Origin: DSYU01 sp964437595
Lineage (GTDB): Bacteria; Chloroflexota; Anaerolineae; Anaerolineales; Anaerolineaceae
Length of the DNA stretch: 64,000 bases
NCBI GenBank assembly: GCA_964437595.1
Contig: CAYTHO010000018.1
Location: 10,807 to 74,806 of the forward strand
Direction: 5' to 3'
The notes under the pieces are model-generated. The model saw nothing but the letters and a program-made list of their open reading frames with translations. It was not told the DNA's origin and did no database searches. The translations under genes were made by a program, and so were the position numbers. Positions 9,664 through 18,525 of this stretch are shown here, piece by piece; the stretch's first letter is position 1; each line of letters starts with the position of its first letter.

Positions 9664-10251
9664 TTATTCCGCAATCTCCGAAACCAGCACCGATCCCTGT
9701 TCTTCCAAAAACCGGCGCGTGCGTTCCAGGTCAAATTGCGGGTCATTGGCCTCGATGCTCAGGTAAAAAGCATCCTGAGAGCCGTGTTCGTTGAAGTCCT
9801 CCGAGTTGAACACCGGGTGGTAAGGCTGTGGAAAGCGCGTGAAGAAGAACAGGCCCAATATACCAGCTAGCGCGCTGACCAGCACCACCAGTTCGAAGGT
9901 AATCGGGATGTAGGCCGGCCAGCTAAACAACGGCCTGCCGCCGATGTTCTGCGGGTAATCGATCACCGTGGCATACGTCATCATCAGGAACCCGCCGATC
10001 CCGCCTGCCAGCCCACCAGCCAGCATGAGGTATGGCAGCGGCGAAGACTTCAGATGCATCGCCCGCGCCAGGTCGGCCACCGGGTAGGGGGAATAGGCAT
10101 CAAAATCGCGGTAGCCCTGCGAGTAAACGCGCTCAGCGGCGGCGATCAGATCTTCCTGGTGGTCAAATTTTGCCAGCAGCCCGTAGAGGCCAGGAATTTT
10201 GGATTTTCGAGGTTTTATCAATCGATTGAGCATATTCATGTTCGCCTCCAT
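9664..10251 (-). CDS. actD: Alternative Complex III subunit ActD (DUF3341)
   Basis: 195 residues, matching ActD: a cytoplasmic N-terminal part with YGLLAKFDHQEDLIAAAERV and the Y-SPYPV motif, then two transmembrane helices (around YLMLAGGLAGGIGGFLMMTYA and FELVVLVSALAGILGLFFF). Its ATG overlaps the actC stop (TAATG), so the two are coupled. ActD anchors and stabilises the complex; it carries no cofactor motif. Confidence 0.9.
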   Translation of the reverse strand: MEANMNMLNRLIKPRKSKIPGLYGLLAKFDHQEDLIAAAERVYSQGYRDFDAYSPYPVADLARAMHLKSSPLPYLMLAGGLAGGIGGFLMMTYATVIDYPQNIGGRPLFSWPAYIPITFELVVLVSALAGILGLFFFTRFPQPYHPVFNSEDFNEHGSQDAFYLSIEANDPQFDLERTRRFLEEQGSVLVSEIAE

Positions 10252-11678
10252 TAATCCGCCGAAACGCCGTCATTTACCGGGGCAGAGCCGCCGTGCGCTT
10301 TGGCCTGTTTGGACTGCCCGTGGGCGTGCGCTTCGTGGTGAATCAGCTCGCGCATCTCGAATATCGAGATTGCTGGGAGCACCCGCAGGAATAGGAAGAG
10401 CAGCGTTAGGAACAGGCCAATCGTGCCAACGAAGGTCAGCACATCCCACTGGGTGGGGATGTAAACCTGCCAGGAAGATGGTAAGAAATCTTTGGACAGG
10501 CTCTGCGAAATGATGATGAACCGCTCCAGCCACATGCCAATGTTGACCACGATGGAGATAACGAAAAGAATCAGCGGGTTGCGCCGGATGCCTTTGAACC
10601 ACAAGAGCTGCGGGATCAGCACGTTGCAGAGCACCAGCCCCCAGTACAGCGGCGCATAATAGCCGCTGATACGGTCCATAGTAATGAAAATCTCGAAGAT
10701 ATCGCCGCTGTAGAAGGCGGCGAACACCTCAGTCAGGTAGCCATACGCCACCACCATGCCCATCGCCAGCATTACTTTCGCCATGTTCTCCAGGTGGCGC
10801 ATGGTGATAAATTCGCTCATGTTGCGGAAGACTTTCCGCAGCGGGATGATGAGCGTCAGCACCATGGCGAAGCCCGAGAAAACCGCCCCAGCCACAAAGT
10901 AGGGTGGAAATACGGTGCTGTGCCAGCCCGGAATCACGCCGTAAGCGAAGTCCATACCCACAATGCTGTGCACCGACAGCACCAGCGGGGTCGCCAGCAC
11001 CGCGAACAGGAAATACACGCTCTGGTAGTGGTTCCAGTGGCGGGCCGAATTGCGCCAGCCCAGCGCCATCAGCCCGTAAATGCGCCGTACCCACACGTTC
11101 TTTGCCCGGTCGCGCATGGTCGCCAGGTCTGGCACCAGGCCCATGAACCAGAACAAAAACGAAACCGCAATATAGGTAGTAATGGCGAACACGTCCCACA
11201 CCAGCGGGCTGCGGAACTGCGGCCACAGGTGCATTGAGTTAGGATAGGGCATCAGGTAGAAGAACAGCCAGGGCCGCCCCAGGTGCAGAATGGGGAACAG
11301 CGCGGCGTTCGCCACCGCGAACAACGTCATCGCCTCAGCAAAGCGGTTGATCGATGTGCGCCATTCCTGGCGCATCAACAGCAAAATGGCCGAAATCAGG
11401 GTGCCCGCGTGGCCGATACCGATCCACCACACGAAGTTGATGATATCGAAGCCCCACCCCACCGGGATGTTGATGCCGAAGACCCCCACGCCAAAGTAGA
11501 AGAGATATCCGACTGCGTACAGCAGCGCCATCATAATCAGGAAGGCTACCCCAAAACCCAGAATCCACGAACGCGGCGTGCGCCTGGGGTGGGTCAAAGG
11601 CAGTTCACTGATGTTCTGGTTGACCGAGGCGTACGAATGACCGGGCTGCACAATAGGCGTTTGATCGGTTATTTCCAT
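10251..11678 (-). CDS. actC: Alternative Complex III subunit ActC (NrfD-like quinol-oxidising subunit)
   Basis: 475 residues with about ten transmembrane helices of the NrfD/PsrC fold; in this family ActC binds menaquinol and transfers electrons to the iron-sulphur subunit ActB. Typical blocks visible: TPRSWILGFGVAF, GFDIINFVWWIGIGHAGTL and FPILHLGRPWLFFY. The N-terminal and C-terminal His-rich tails are cytoplasmic. It is 9 bases after actB and overlaps actD. Confidence 0.94.
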   Translation of the reverse strand: MEITDQTPIVQPGHSYASVNQNISELPLTHPRRTPRSWILGFGVAFLIMMALLYAVGYLFYFGVGVFGINIPVGWGFDIINFVWWIGIGHAGTLISAILLLMRQEWRTSINRFAEAMTLFAVANAALFPILHLGRPWLFFYLMPYPNSMHLWPQFRSPLVWDVFAITTYIAVSFLFWFMGLVPDLATMRDRAKNVWVRRIYGLMALGWRNSARHWNHYQSVYFLFAVLATPLVLSVHSIVGMDFAYGVIPGWHSTVFPPYFVAGAVFSGFAMVLTLIIPLRKVFRNMSEFITMRHLENMAKVMLAMGMVVAYGYLTEVFAAFYSGDIFEIFITMDRISGYYAPLYWGLVLCNVLIPQLLWFKGIRRNPLILFVISIVVNIGMWLERFIIISQSLSKDFLPSSWQVYIPTQWDVLTFVGTIGLFLTLLFLFLRVLPAISIFEMRELIHHEAHAHGQSKQAKAHGGSAPVNDGVSAD

Positions 11679-11687
11679 AATGGTTTC

Positions 11688-14675
11688 CTATGCCTGTTCC
11701 GGAATCAGCGGGTTCAGATTCTTCACCTTCGCCAGGTAGGTGGTGCGCGGCTTAGTGCCGAGTTCGGCCAGCAGGCCATAATTCAGCGGTGTATCCTTCA
11801 GCTTGCGCACGGCGCTGTTCGCGTCGTGGATATTACCGAAGACGATGGCATCCGTGGGGCAGGCTTGCTGGCAGGCGGTTTTCACTTCGCCGTCAGCAAT
11901 CTTGCGCCCTTCTACCTCGGCCTGGGTGCGCGCCAGGTTGACGCGCTGCACGCAGTAGGTGCACTTTTCCATCACGCCACGCGGACGGACAGTGACGTTC
12001 GGGTTGCGCATCGCTTTGAGCGCGGGTTCCTTATCATCGATGTACTTGTAGAAATTGAACCGCCGCACCTTGTACGGGCAGTTGTTGGAGCAGTAGCGCG
12101 TGCCCACGCAGCGGTTGTAGGTCATTTCGTTGATGCCCTCCGCACTGTGGCTGGTCGCCTCCACCGGGCAGACCGGCTCGCAGGGAGCGGTTTCGCAGTG
12201 CATGCAGGGCACCGGCTGGAAGGCAATCGGTTTGGCGTTCTTGGCCGTGCCCTGGTAGTAGCGATCGATGCGCAGCCAGTGCATTTCACGACCGCGCGCC
12301 ACCTGGTCTTTGCCGACGGTGGGGATGTTGTTCTCTGCCTGGCAGGCCACCACGCAGGCGTTACAGCCAATGCAGGTGTTCAGGTTGATCGACATACCCC
12401 AGGCATAGTCCGGGGAGGCATAGACGCCCTCGGTATCGTACAGAGTTTCCGGTTCGTGCTGGTCTTCCTGGGCGAAGTTCGGGTGCGCCTCGTATTCTTC
12501 TACCGTGGCAGTGCGGATCAGGTCGCGGTTTTCCATGCTATAGTGATCGTTAGTCACCACCAGGCGGTACGTTCCGCCCGTCTTGCTCAACTCCACCCCA
12601 CTGTCAAACCAGGGCGCTTCGCTGGTGCGGATGGCGTACGCGTTGTACCCGCTGTCCAACGAAACCTTGCCGCCAGCCTTTCGCCCATACCCCAGCGATA
12701 CAACCACCACATCGTCCGGCTGGCCCGGCTGCACGTACACCGCCGCCTGAACGCTGCGCCCGCGCAGTTGAATGTTCACCAGGTCGTTGGTTGCCAGTCC
12801 CAGGCGCTCGGCGGTTGCCGGGCTGATGCAGGCCGCGTTGTCCCAGGTGAGCTTGGTCAGCGGCTTGGGCAGTTCCTGCAGCCAGGCGTTGTTGCTGAAA
12901 CGCCCATCCCACACAGTGAAGTCAGGCTCGAAGACAATTTCCAGCCCGCCGCCGGCAGCCGCCTGTACGTCACTCACAGCGCCCGCGCCCACCTGCGCCA
13001 GGTTTTGCAGTGGTTGAGCAGCATTGGCTGCCATGCCTTTGCTGAGAAGCTCGCGCCAGTCGCGCTCGAAGTTTCCTCCCTGCATCTGTCCCTGCCAGAA
13101 GGCGCGCAGCAGGTCATAGCCTTTGGCATCGGCCTGCCCCATTAGCGCTGCAACCAGTTCGGCGGGCGATTTTCCGCCGTACAGCGGCTCGATCACCGGC
13201 TGGATCAGCGTGGGCGTGCCGTCGAACGCCAGGGCATCGCCCCACATTTCCATATCGTGCGCGGCGGGGATCACCCAGGTGGCCTGCGCGGCGGTTTCAT
13301 CGGGATAATAGGCCAGGGTTATGCTCTGGCCCGCTTTCTGCATCGCCGTCCCGAAGTTCAGGTCGGCGGGGGCGCTGTACACCGGATTGCTTCCCAGGAT
13401 CACCAGCGTCTCCACCCCACCGCCGTCCAGGTCCTGCACCAGTTCCTGCAGGGAAGTGTAAGTGACGCCCTCGTCAACACCCAGTGGGGCGATGAGATTG
13501 ACCGTACTGCCAATGGAACCGAGAGCCTGGTTCATGGCGTGCGCCAAGGCGTGTACCACGGCGGGCTGGCGCTCCCCGGCAGCCACCAGGGCGGCCCGCC
13601 CGGCGCGCTGCAAATCGGCGGCCAGCGGTTCCAGCCATTCCTGACCGGGTACTTCTCCAACCGGTGCGCCAGCATCGATTCCCAGCCGCCCGGCCAGCGC
13701 CCGCGCAAAGGCTTCCACCTGCGAGGGCTTGACCGCCAGGCGGTGGTCGGCGTTGGCCCCGGTGAGGGTAGCGCTGCTTTCCACCACGTACAGGCGGTTC
13801 ATCGTGCCGCTGCTCGAAATCGGCTGGTGGCGGCTGGCAAAATCCTTACTGTAGCGGACGTGCCCCGGCTCGCTGAACAGGAAATCGCAGTCCAGCGAGA
13901 GGATCACATCCGCGTTTTTGATGTTATAGACCACATCCAGCGGCTGCCCGAAGGCCTGGCTTGCCCCGGCGCGCGTGTTTTCGCGGCCCACCGGGCTGTA
14001 GCGCGTCCATTTGGCCTGCGGGTACCGCTCCAGCAGGGCCTTGAGTTGGGCGTTCAAGGACGGCGAAGTCACCGCGCCGGTCAGGATGCGCAGGCCGCTG
14101 CCGTCGCCCAGGCTGGTCAGCGCCGCGGTAAAGTCCTGCCACGTGCGCGGAGCGCCCTGGTTGGTGATCTGTTTCAGCCGTTCCGGGTCGTACATCTCCA
14201 GCAGCGAAGCCTGCATGAACACATCCGTCGCGCCCAGGCTGTCGGGGTGGTTGGGGCTGCCTTCCACCTTGATCGGGCGGCCAAAGGTGGTCTGCACCAG
14301 CACGCCTTTGGCGTAGCCATCCTGGACCATCGCGCTGGCGTAGAACAGCGGCTTGGCCGGTTCAATCTCTTCGGGAGCCTTCACGTACGGGATGATCTTC
14401 TGCGAATCCTGTGGGACGCAGGCGGTCAAACCCGCCAGCGCCAGCGACGCCCCCAGCACCTTTAAGAAATCGCGCCTGCTCATATCCTCCAGCAGGCTGC
14501 CCTGGCGCGGGAACTCCTGCCGCACCATCGCCTCAAATGCCTCGTCATCGGCCAGTTCGTTCAGGCTGCGCCAGTATTCCTTGCCGGTCTTCCCGGTCAC
14601 CTTCTTGCGGAAAGATGCCAGGTCCGTGGGCCTGTGCTCGTGTGAATGAGAATGATCGTGATCGTGGTGGGTCAT
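11688..14675 (-). CDS. actB: Alternative Complex III subunit ActB (fused molybdopterin-type and Fe-S protein)
   Basis: Start set at ATG 14675 (AGGT upstream) rather than the TTG 18 bases before it. Residues 1-20 are a strikingly His/Asp-rich head (MTHHDHDHSHSHEH). Then comes the ActB start block and, near residue 55, a twin-arginine signal SRRDFLKVLGASLALAGLTAC that ends in a possible lipobox Cys. Residues about 70-720 are the molybdopterin-oxidoreductase-like ActB1 part, known not to bind Mo. Residues about 730-990 are the ferredoxin-like ActB2 part with four cysteine clusters: CIGCNACVVAC, CMHCETAPCEPVCPV, CVGTRYCSNNCPY and CTYCVQ...CQQACP. These house the four Fe-S centres that wire quinol oxidation to the haem subunits. 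Confidence 0.95.
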   Translation of the reverse strand: MTHHDHDHSHSHEHRPTDLASFRKKVTGKTGKEYWRSLNELADDEAFEAMVRQEFPRQGSLLEDMSRRDFLKVLGASLALAGLTACVPQDSQKIIPYVKAPEEIEPAKPLFYASAMVQDGYAKGVLVQTTFGRPIKVEGSPNHPDSLGATDVFMQASLLEMYDPERLKQITNQGAPRTWQDFTAALTSLGDGSGLRILTGAVTSPSLNAQLKALLERYPQAKWTRYSPVGRENTRAGASQAFGQPLDVVYNIKNADVILSLDCDFLFSEPGHVRYSKDFASRHQPISSSGTMNRLYVVESSATLTGANADHRLAVKPSQVEAFARALAGRLGIDAGAPVGEVPGQEWLEPLAADLQRAGRAALVAAGERQPAVVHALAHAMNQALGSIGSTVNLIAPLGVDEGVTYTSLQELVQDLDGGGVETLVILGSNPVYSAPADLNFGTAMQKAGQSITLAYYPDETAAQATWVIPAAHDMEMWGDALAFDGTPTLIQPVIEPLYGGKSPAELVAALMGQADAKGYDLLRAFWQGQMQGGNFERDWRELLSKGMAANAAQPLQNLAQVGAGAVSDVQAAAGGGLEIVFEPDFTVWDGRFSNNAWLQELPKPLTKLTWDNAACISPATAERLGLATNDLVNIQLRGRSVQAAVYVQPGQPDDVVVVSLGYGRKAGGKVSLDSGYNAYAIRTSEAPWFDSGVELSKTGGTYRLVVTNDHYSMENRDLIRTATVEEYEAHPNFAQEDQHEPETLYDTEGVYASPDYAWGMSINLNTCIGCNACVVACQAENNIPTVGKDQVARGREMHWLRIDRYYQGTAKNAKPIAFQPVPCMHCETAPCEPVCPVEATSHSAEGINEMTYNRCVGTRYCSNNCPYKVRRFNFYKYIDDKEPALKAMRNPNVTVRPRGVMEKCTYCVQRVNLARTQAEVEGRKIADGEVKTACQQACPTDAIVFGNIHDANSAVRKLKDTPLNYGLLAELGTKPRTTYLAKVKNLNPLIPEQA

Positions 14676-14680
14676 GGATT

Positions 14681-15340
14681 TTACCTGTGGCAAATCGAGC
14701 AGTTCATCAACTGTTGGGCTGGCTTGATGTTATATTCCTGGACCAGTTTTGGCCCCAGGCTGGCCTGGTTTTCCGCCGGGGTGTATCCCATCGTGTACAC
14801 CTGGTCGAGCGGGCGGACAAACCGCTCCGGGTTTCGGTGGCAGTCGATACACTCGGCCATGTAAAAAGCCTTCTCCTTCACCGCCGTTGTCTGGGTGTCT
14901 ACCCGCCCGTGGCAGGTCTCGCAGCCCACCCCTTTGTTGATATGGATTTTATGGTCGAAGAAAGCATGATCGGGCAGGTTGTTAACCCGGTTCCACTGGA
15001 TGGGCGTTCCGGTATTCCAACTATCGCGCACCGGGATCAGCAGCGGTTTATCCAGGGCAACCTGGCTGTGACAGCTCATGCAGGTTTGGGTGGGCGGCAG
15101 CCCGGCAAACGTGGAGTCTTCGACGCCTTCATGGCAGTAGCGGCAGTCTAACCCCACTGCGGAAACATGAAAGCTGTGCGGAAACGCGACCGGCTGTCCA
15201 ATCGTGACCCCCACCTTATTAAAGGTGCTGGAATGCAACCACCAAACCAAAAACAATACGATTGCGCCCAGGAGGATCATTAGCACCAGAATACTGGCTC
15301 TGGCAAAAGTGTTGCTGCGAGGTGGAAAAATTGGAGGCAT
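14681..15340 (-). CDS. actA: Alternative Complex III subunit ActA (pentahaem cytochrome c)
   Basis: Start at ATG 15340; an upstream TTG at 15370 is less likely. One N-terminal membrane helix (ILVLMILLGAIVLFLVWWL) anchors an extracytoplasmic domain with five CxxCH haem motifs: CRYCH, CMSCH, CETCH, CIDCH and CSICH. This is the number expected of ActA, which conducts electrons within Alternative Complex III. First gene of the operon; its stop lies just before the actB start. The upstream 250 bases are AT-rich and should hold the operon promoter, but I could not pick a convincing -35/-10 pair. Confidence 0.93.
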   Translation of the reverse strand: MPPIFPPRSNTFARASILVLMILLGAIVLFLVWWLHSSTFNKVGVTIGQPVAFPHSFHVSAVGLDCRYCHEGVEDSTFAGLPPTQTCMSCHSQVALDKPLLIPVRDSWNTGTPIQWNRVNNLPDHAFFDHKIHINKGVGCETCHGRVDTQTTAVKEKAFYMAECIDCHRNPERFVRPLDQVYTMGYTPAENQASLGPKLVQEYNIKPAQQLMNCSICHR

Positions 15341-15587
15341 AGTTTTTCCAGTTATGAGATTGAGGATCAAATTGTCGAGCTGATTTCAGGTGGAACAAAG
15401 TACAAAACGAGGGGTTCTCTCCCCCGTACAAACCGGATTTTTCAGAGGTGCAAAGAATACTTGCCAAAAACCCCTTTATTTACGATTTTACATCATATCT
15501 TTAATATATAGCAAGAGTAGATGACGAAGTAGTTATAAGGTTAATTTAATGTTTCGCAGCACGCCAGGGCCCTGGTTTTCAACCGGC

Positions 15588-16088
15588 TTATGCAAGATTC
15601 TGGTTACGCGGAATACTGTTTATGCAAGATACTGTCTGCCCGGGGTATTTTTTTCGAAATCGACCGCGCCAGTCTTGCAGGGCAGCATCCACATCCGTAT
15701 CTTGCATAACCAATACCGGAGTTGCACCGTAAGATTCCCGAAGAACGAATGGACCGCAGAAGGCGGATAATTTTTTCAGTATTGCCAGCATCACCGCATC
15801 TGTACTGCGCTGCCCCGAGAAGAAAAAATCATAATATCCCTCGGCAGTGCGGTTTCCCAGCATCTGGGCAAAGCCAGGCTCCTCCGGGTTTCCCAGAGTG
15901 ACGGAAATGACTTCATCGATTTCCGTATTTACCGCGAGTCCATTGAAAGTGTGCAATACCGAGAGAAGCTCATCCAGTGTCGGAAAGCGGCCTTTGATGT
16001 TGGGAATATCGACGCCTTCCGATTCTAGCCAGGCGTGGAAATCCTGGTTATCGGGGTCTAAAGGGTGCACGCCATAATCCATGGACAT
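15588..16088 (-). CDS. Unknown protein
   Basis: Start probably ATG 16088 or 16082 (MSMDYGVHPLDPDNQDF); neither has a strong ribosome site, and the frame is open further up without better starts. About 166 residues, soluble and acidic, without signal peptide or membrane segment. The sequence has an N-terminal D-F-HxWLESEGVDIPN block and a C-terminal W-basic tail. It resembles the general style of short immunity-like or accessory proteins, but I do not recognise a family. It is divergent from the HIT-like gene. Confidence 0.5.
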   Translation of the reverse strand: MSMDYGVHPLDPDNQDFHAWLESEGVDIPNIKGRFPTLDELLSVLHTFNGLAVNTEIDEVISVTLGNPEEPGFAQMLGNRTAEGYYDFFFSGQRSTDAVMLAILKKLSAFCGPFVLRESYGATPVLVMQDTDVDAALQDWRGRFRKKYPGQTVSCINSIPRNQNLA

Positions 16089-16233
16089 AACGAAAATTCT
16101 CAACTCCGGGAGAGCACAATTTTGTAGTAAAGTTAATTCTCTCATAACAACGGCTCGCACGCAAACGAAGTCTGCTCAACAATTAACCACCAAAACCGAA
16201 AAGCAAATTACCACCGCAACACCCAGGAGGCTT

Positions 16234-16674
16234 ATGCCCACATTGATTCACGAACGAGTCGCGCAGGCTCAGCGCGGCGAGAATCCCAAAGTCATCTGCC
16301 GCGTACCATCCGGCTGGATCGTTATCGGCGATAATCAGTTCCTGCCCGGCTATTCGCTGCTGCTGGCTGACCCCGTTGTGTCCAGCATTAACGATCTGGA
16401 TGGCGCCGCTCGCGCCCGGTTCTTGCACGATATGGTGCTGTTAGGCGATGCCCTGCTCGAGGTGACCGGGGCGGCGCGCATCAACTACGAAATTCTGGGC
16501 AACAGCGAGGCGGCCCTGCACGCCCATGTGCTCCCCCGCTATGAAAGCGAGCCGGATGATCTGCGCCGCCGACCGGCCTGGTTTTACGATTGGGCCTCAT
16601 CCGTCGATTTCGACCCGCAGCGCGACCAGAACCTGATGCAGCGCATCGCGGAGGCGATCAGGCGGCGGTTGTAG
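16234..16674 (+). CDS. HIT-like (histidine triad-related) protein
   Basis: Start ATG 16234 is set by AGGAGG just upstream; the frame extends 51 codons further but with an unlikely sequence. At about 146 residues it follows the HIT layout: a PSGWIVIGDNQFLPGYSLLL strand region and an active-site-like segment ALHAHVLPRY near residue 95. The canonical triad is H-x-H-x-H; here only two His of the H-x-H pair remain and the third position is not His, so nucleotide hydrolase activity is uncertain. Its 3' end overlaps the convergent membrane-protein gene by 17 bases. Confidence 0.65.
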   Translation: MPTLIHERVAQAQRGENPKVICRVPSGWIVIGDNQFLPGYSLLLADPVVSSINDLDGAARARFLHDMVLLGDALLEVTGAARINYEILGNSEAALHAHVLPRYESEPDDLRRRPAWFYDWASSVDFDPQRDQNLMQRIAEAIRRRL

Positions 16675-17356
16675 GGGAAACCGGCGCGCCCTGCCGCTTT
16701 GCCAGGCGCGCCAGGAACGCCCCGTGAATTGCGCCCACCACCGCGCCCGCGGCGAATAAAACACCTGCCATGATCAGGATTGCCTGCCAGGCCGGCTGGC
16801 CTTTCTGAGCGGCGTCGATGCCCCAAAAGATGATGGGCATGCCCAGCATCCAGGCCAGCATATTGGCCGGGATCCACACACCCGCGCCGGGTACGCTTTT
16901 CCGCAGCACCAGCCACTGCGCAAAGGACAGCACCGCCCCGCCTACCAGGCCTAACCCAGCGGCAAGCAGCAGCACGATCCACTGCGCCGGTTCTTGCATC
17001 GGCGCAGCCTGCCCGGCTGCCGCGGGCGCCTGTTCGCCCAGGCTCATAATGGTGGATGGAAGGTAGCCCAGCACATAGGCCAGCAGCGCCCCTGCCAGCG
17101 TCGCCCGGAACCAATCGCGCCGCCTTACCTGAGGGAACCAGGGATGCAGAGCCCACCACTGCGCCAGGCCTACGATGCAGGCCTCTATCGCGCCGCTGCC
17201 AACGGCCACGGCAAAAGATAGCAGCACCATGCCGATACCCGCCGCGCTGCCGTAGCGGGTGAAGAACAGCGCGCCCACCGCAAAGGTCAGCCCCAGGCCA
17301 ACTATTTCGCCCAGGGCATTCACTGCCACCCAGCGCAGCCAGAGGTTGTTTTTCAT
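16658..17356 (-). CDS. Six-TM membrane protein of unknown function
   Basis: 232 residues with about six hydrophobic helices in pairs. Two similar halves are recognisable: each has a G-x-A-Q-W motif (IVGLAQWWAL and LSFAQWLVLR) followed by an aromatic/basic loop and a W-x-x-AN/A-G-A-L helix. An internal duplication like this is common in a Chloroflexota and cyanobacterial membrane-protein group without known function. The start directly abuts the stop of the upstream gene (17357), so the pair is co-transcribed. Confidence 0.7.
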   Translation of the reverse strand: MKNNLWLRWVAVNALGEIVGLGLTFAVGALFFTRYGSAAGIGMVLLSFAVAVGSGAIEACIVGLAQWWALHPWFPQVRRRDWFRATLAGALLAYVLGYLPSTIMSLGEQAPAAAGQAAPMQEPAQWIVLLLAAGLGLVGGAVLSFAQWLVLRKSVPGAGVWIPANMLAWMLGMPIIFWGIDAAQKGQPAWQAILIMAGVLFAAGAVVGAIHGAFLARLAKRQGAPVSPTTAA

Positions 17357-17929
17357 CTACGGTATCCTCGGTTTCGCCAGGATTTCGCGGATTTCTAATT
17401 GGTGGAACAGGCGCGGGTATGCCGGCTTGCAGACGATGGCTGTATCGGCGCCGCTGCCCGTGCCACCAATGGCGATCACCTCGCGGCTCATATCCAGCAG
17501 TCCAGCATCCGCGGCCATCAACAGGCATTCCACGGCCACTTTCATCCCCTGGCAAAAGCGGTACAGCGTCTCGCGCACGATCTCTTCCGTCGTGCGCCCG
17601 CCGTCCCGGTCGGTAAAGGCCGAGCCAACACCGTCGCCCAGCGCGTGCGTGCCGGTGAAGACGGTCACGCCCAGTTCCTCCAGCACGCGCCGTTCCTGCG
17701 GCTTCATCGGCCAGCCCTCGCTCTCCCAACCGTGGCTGATGCTGACCGCGATCACCTGGATGCGCATGGGCGCGAACACGACCTGGGCTTTGCGCCCCGT
17801 AGCGCCATGCGATGTAGCCACTACCACCTGGCGGATACCAAGCGCCGCAGCCCGTTCGCTGGCGATGCGCAGGGTTTCTTCGGTGTTGTGCTCGCCGGAC
17901 TTTTCAAAAACCATTGTCTTCAATTCCAT
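17357..17929 (-). CDS. Pyruvate kinase C-terminal-like (PK alpha/beta domain) protein
   Basis: Start ATG 17929 follows GAGGAGGG. About 190 residues forming a free-standing domain like the C-terminal alpha/beta domain of pyruvate kinase: NTEETLRIASERAAALGIRQVVVATSHGATG at the N-terminus, and a late Gly-rich strand VIAIGGTGSGADTAIV. Such stand-alone domains occur in Firmicutes, archaea and Chloroflexota; the active site of pyruvate kinase is not included, so a regulatory or ligand-binding role is more likely. It is the first gene of a two-gene unit with the membrane protein downstream. Confidence 0.75.
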   Translation of the reverse strand: MELKTMVFEKSGEHNTEETLRIASERAAALGIRQVVVATSHGATGRKAQVVFAPMRIQVIAVSISHGWESEGWPMKPQERRVLEELGVTVFTGTHALGDGVGSAFTDRDGGRTTEEIVRETLYRFCQGMKVAVECLLMAADAGLLDMSREVIAIGGTGSGADTAIVCKPAYPRLFHQLEIREILAKPRIP

Positions 17930-18019
17930 GGTTCCCTCCTCGGATGTCAAAAATCGCTTTTGGCGCGCTTATTTGATTACAATATGATACACGGAAAGTA
18001 AAAGAAAAGGAGCAGCGAA

Positions 18020-18454
18020 ATGATTCCCGATCCATCCATTCACGAACGCAACCGAGCAGCTACCAACCGCATCCACCAGATAGCAAGCCTGAGCGATGTC
18101 GAAATGCAAACGCCGGTCGGCCAGCATTGGACTATCGCCATTTTGCTGGCGCACCTGGCCTTCTGGGACCGGCGGGTAATGTATGTGCTGGAGAAAACCG
18201 AGCAGGACGGCAAGCTGTACATCCCGCAAATCGAAGTTGCTGTAAACGACCTGTTGCTGCCGCTGTGGGCCGCCATCCCGCCCAAGGAGGCCGCCCGCCT
18301 GGCCATCGAAAGTGCCGAAGCGCTCGACCAGCGGCTGGAGAATTATCCTCCAGAACTGCTCGAAACCATCTACACTCACAGCCAGCGTTGGGTCGACCGG
18401 TCGCTGCACCGCAACGAACACCTGGATGAAGCAGACGAAGCTCGTAGAGCTTGA
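18020..18454 (+). CDS. DinB-like four-helix protein
   Basis: 144 residues; AAGGAG lies about seven bases before the ATG. The sequence reads as a short DinB/maleylpyruvate-isomerase type helical bundle: R-x-x-TNRIHQIASLSDVEMQTPV, then HWTIAILLAHLAFWDRRV with the first likely metal-site His of the AHLAFWD motif, and HLDEADEA at the end with another His. DinB proteins bind a metal through three His and often act as thiol-dependent transferases. The exact role is unknown. Confidence 0.65.
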   Translation: MIPDPSIHERNRAATNRIHQIASLSDVEMQTPVGQHWTIAILLAHLAFWDRRVMYVLEKTEQDGKLYIPQIEVAVNDLLLPLWAAIPPKEAARLAIESAEALDQRLENYPPELLETIYTHSQRWVDRSLHRNEHLDEADEARRA

Positions 18455-18466
18455 AGCTCTGCACAT

Positions 18467-18490
18467 GTAGGTCGGCGATCCCTCGCCGAC
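18467..18490 (+). repeat. 24-bp hairpin repeat, copy A
   Basis: A 24-base unit starting GTAGGTCGG, with an 8-bp stem GTCGGCGA/TCGCCGAC around TCCC. It is the same length and layout as the unit at 47832-47855, which differs at six stem or loop-edge positions but keeps pairing. It lies in the gap between two convergent genes. Confidence 0.7.
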
Positions 18491-18525
18491 GATCGCTTGA
18501 TGATGGCTCGCTGCCCGCCGTTTCC

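Noticed and set aside
11283..13145. Open frame of 620 codons on the plus strand
   Set aside because: It spans antisense across both actC and actB, whose protein motifs are unambiguous, and its translation is Arg/His-rich noise.
11688..14675. ActB as an active molybdenum enzyme
   Set aside because: The operon context and the fused Fe-S part identify Alternative Complex III, whose ActB1 part is known to lack the cofactor.
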